From the NCBI GenBank assembly GCA_021776685.1, contig JAJFFJ010000020.1, positions 1-32,980 of the forward strand: a stretch of DNA of 32,980 nucleotides, in the 5' to 3' direction. Within the stretch, counting starts at the first letter, position 1. Each line of letters opens with the position of its first letter. Positions 31,801-32,980 of the stretch are shown piece by piece. The translations under genes and the position numbers were made by a program. The notes beneath the pieces are model-generated. The model was given only the letters and a program-made list of their open reading frames with translations. It had not been told where the DNA came from and ran no database searches. Origin of the DNA: Alphaproteobacteria bacterium (lineage in GTDB: Bacteria > Pseudomonadota > Alphaproteobacteria > Bin65).

Positions 31801-32568
31801 ATGGGTGATTTTCCGGATACAGGCTGCGCCATTGTCACCGGCGGCAGCGGCGGCATCGGCGCGGCGGTGGCGGTGCTGTTGGCCGAAAACGGCGTCGATG
31901 TGGTCGTGACATATAACAGCAATCACGGTGCAGCCGCGGAAACGGTCGCCGCGGTCGAAGCCAAAGGGCGGCGGGCCCAGGCGGTGCAGGTGGACCTGCG
32001 CGACGACGCGGCGGTCAAAGCCGCTGTGGATGCCGCCACAGGCGACTTTGGCGGGCTCCATACGCTGGTGTCCGCTCATGGGCCCTTCATCCACATGCAG
32101 CATATCTCGAAAATGTCGCCGCAGCTTTTCCGCGAGACCATGGAGACGGATACATTCGGCGTCTTCCATCTGGTCCACGCCGCCCTGCCGCATCTGCGCG
32201 AGAGCCGGGGGGCGCTGGTTGCAATCGCGACACCGGCGATCCAGCGTTATGCAGTGAAGGACCTGCTCTCGGTCGCGCCCAAGGCGGCGGTTGAGGCCAT
32301 CGTCCGCGGCGTGGCGGCGGAAGAAGGACGGTTCGGCATACGTGCCAACAGCGTCGGTGTCGGGGTTATTCAGGACGGGATGTTTCAGGCGCTGGTTGAT
32401 GACGGCGCCTTTGACGACCGCTATCTCGAGGCCGCGACGGCTAACACCGCGCTCCGCCGCCTGGGCACGGCCGATGAGATTGCAGAGGCGGTGGTGTTCC
32501 TTGCCTCAAATCGCGCGCGCTGGATCACCGGCCAGCAGCTCAACGTCGACGGCGGTTACGCGATGTAG
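31801..32568 (+). CDS. Atypical SDR lacking the catalytic tyrosine
   Basis: This 255-residue protein has an SDR Rossmann fold with TGGSGGIG at residues 13-20 and an acidic VDLRDD after strand 3, and ends with the usual ITGQQLNVDGGYAM. The catalytic centre is changed: NAG is replaced by SAHG (91-94), Ser by T144, and the YxxxK motif reads SVAPK, with S157 in the tyrosine position and K161 retained. It may bind NAD(P) without classical dehydrogenase chemistry, or use a different general acid. AGAGGGAG precedes the ATG. It is divergent from the flavin monooxygenase and convergent with the Rieske gene. Confidence 0.85.
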   Translation: MGDFPDTGCAIVTGGSGGIGAAVAVLLAENGVDVVVTYNSNHGAAAETVAAVEAKGRRAQAVQVDLRDDAAVKAAVDAATGDFGGLHTLVSAHGPFIHMQHISKMSPQLFRETMETDTFGVFHLVHAALPHLRESRGALVAIATPAIQRYAVKDLLSVAPKAAVEAIVRGVAAEEGRFGIRANSVGVGVIQDGMFQALVDDGAFDDRYLEAATANTALRRLGTADEIAEAVVFLASNRARWITGQQLNVDGGYAM

Positions 32569-32598
32569 GTTCGCGCGGTCCCGGTCGCTAACGCGTTC

Positions 32599-32980
32599 CT
32601 AGGCGATCGCTTTCTGAATTTGCTGATGGAAATGATGCAGCGCCGGTTCGTTGCGGCCGAAGATGACCTCGTCCACGGCCCCGGACTGCAATGCCCGGTA
32701 GGCTTCCTCGGAAACGATGAAATCCTCGCTCTCGGTCACCTTGAGCAGGAAGTCCAGATTGTAGTCGTAGAGCGCCTGGGCTTCGTCCGAGGTGACCTCA
32801 TTCGGCGTGTAGAGATCTACCTGGAACACGGTCTCGTTGAGCGGGTCCTTTCCGGGGAACAGCCGCCACAGCTCCAGATGGCCGATCTGGAAAACAATCA
32901 CCGTATTGGGAAACAGCACCCAGACAAGGGTGGCGTGGGGGATCAGGTCCCAGTCCGCTTCTGGCTGGTCGCGCAGCTTT
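32599..32980 (-). CDS. Rieske non-heme iron oxygenase alpha subunit, C-terminal part (5' end beyond window)
   Basis: The frame is open to the right edge, so only about 126 C-terminal residues are seen. They match the catalytic-domain tail of ring-hydroxylating oxygenase alpha subunits: HATLVWVLFPNTVIVFQIGHLELWRLFPG, then DEAQALYDYNLDFLLKVTESEDF and the terminal GRNEPALHHFHQQIQKAI. The Rieske cluster and iron ligands lie outside the window. A GTG inside the visible part is not a start, because homology continues upstream of it. Such enzymes dihydroxylate or demethylate rings or quaternary amines. It is convergent with the SDR gene 30 bases away. Confidence 0.85.
   Translation of the reverse strand, partial: KLRDQPEADWDLIPHATLVWVLFPNTVIVFQIGHLELWRLFPGKDPLNETVFQVDLYTPNEVTSDEAQALYDYNLDFLLKVTESEDFIVSEEAYRALQSGAVDEVIFGRNEPALHHFHQQIQKAIA

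Noticed and set aside
1-32980. CRISPR arrays, tRNA or rRNA genes, transposases, integrases, replication origins
   Set aside because: No regularly spaced repeat array, cloverleaf-like segment or recombinase coding sequence was seen in the intergenic gaps, none of which exceeds about 230 bases.

Overview
The window is GC-rich, tightly packed bacterial chromosome. It is most likely from an alphaproteobacterium; this is inferred from protein style, operon layout and a small exported protein of a type I associate with that class, and no rRNA or other marker confirms it. I count 28 protein-coding genes. The first (HyuB) and last (Rieske oxygenase alpha subunit) are cut by the window edges. I see no tRNA, rRNA, CRISPR array, transposase or integrase.

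Almost everything is catabolic and CoA-centred: four acyl-CoA/aryl-CoA ligases, two thiolase-fold proteins, one HMG-CoA-synthase-like/DUF35 fusion, a 3-hydroxyacyl-CoA dehydrogenase, two HSD10-like SDRs plus one odd SDR, a carboxyltransferase with a free biotin carrier, and a wide set of oxygenases (FAD monooxygenase, cytochrome P450, PaaA-like diiron protein, luciferase-like flavin monooxygenase, Rieske oxygenase). Together these suggest activation, oxygenation, ring opening and beta-oxidation or retro-aldol shortening of a cyclic or branched carbon skeleton such as an aromatic, terpenoid or steroid-like compound. The substrate cannot be read from the sequence.

Layout: (1) 1-4.3 kb: hyuA-hyuB (-) divergent from an MDR quinone oxidoreductase (+), then a small exported protein (-). 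(2) 4.4-9.1 kb: FAD monooxygenase and CoA ligase (-, ATGA-coupled) divergent from carboxyltransferase and biotin carrier (+). (3) 9.2-14.4 kb: SDR, thiolase and 3-hydroxyacyl-CoA dehydrogenase (-) divergent from MDR oxidoreductase and P450 (+). (4) 14.4-15.1 kb: an AT-rich islet with one orphan gene and twin palindromes in its promoter. (5) 15.1-19.7 kb: a minus-strand operon of CoA ligase, SDR, two tandem 4Fe-4S paralogues and a small HTH-like protein, divergent from a PaaK-like ligase. (6) 21.2-23.1 kb: an exported protein (-) and a glutamate/aspartate-type symporter (+). (7) 23.1-26.7 kb: a lone PaaA-like diiron protein (-) divergent from CoA ligase-TetR (+), with a 31-bp dyad covering both -35 boxes. 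(8) 26.7-31.7 kb: luciferase-like monooxygenase, HMGCS-like/DUF35, HAD hydrolase and thiolase (-), interspersed with two palindromic intergenic elements, divergent from an atypical SDR (+). (9) A Rieske oxygenase fragment at the right edge.

The architecture is repetitive: separate divergent catabolic modules, several with their own palindrome in the shared promoter gap, which suggests independently controlled modules feeding one broad degradative capacity. The best candidates for undescribed biology are the diiron/CoA ligase/TetR module, the tandem Fe-S paralogue operon with its three identical C-terminal coding ends, and the AT-rich orphan gene with its twin operators.
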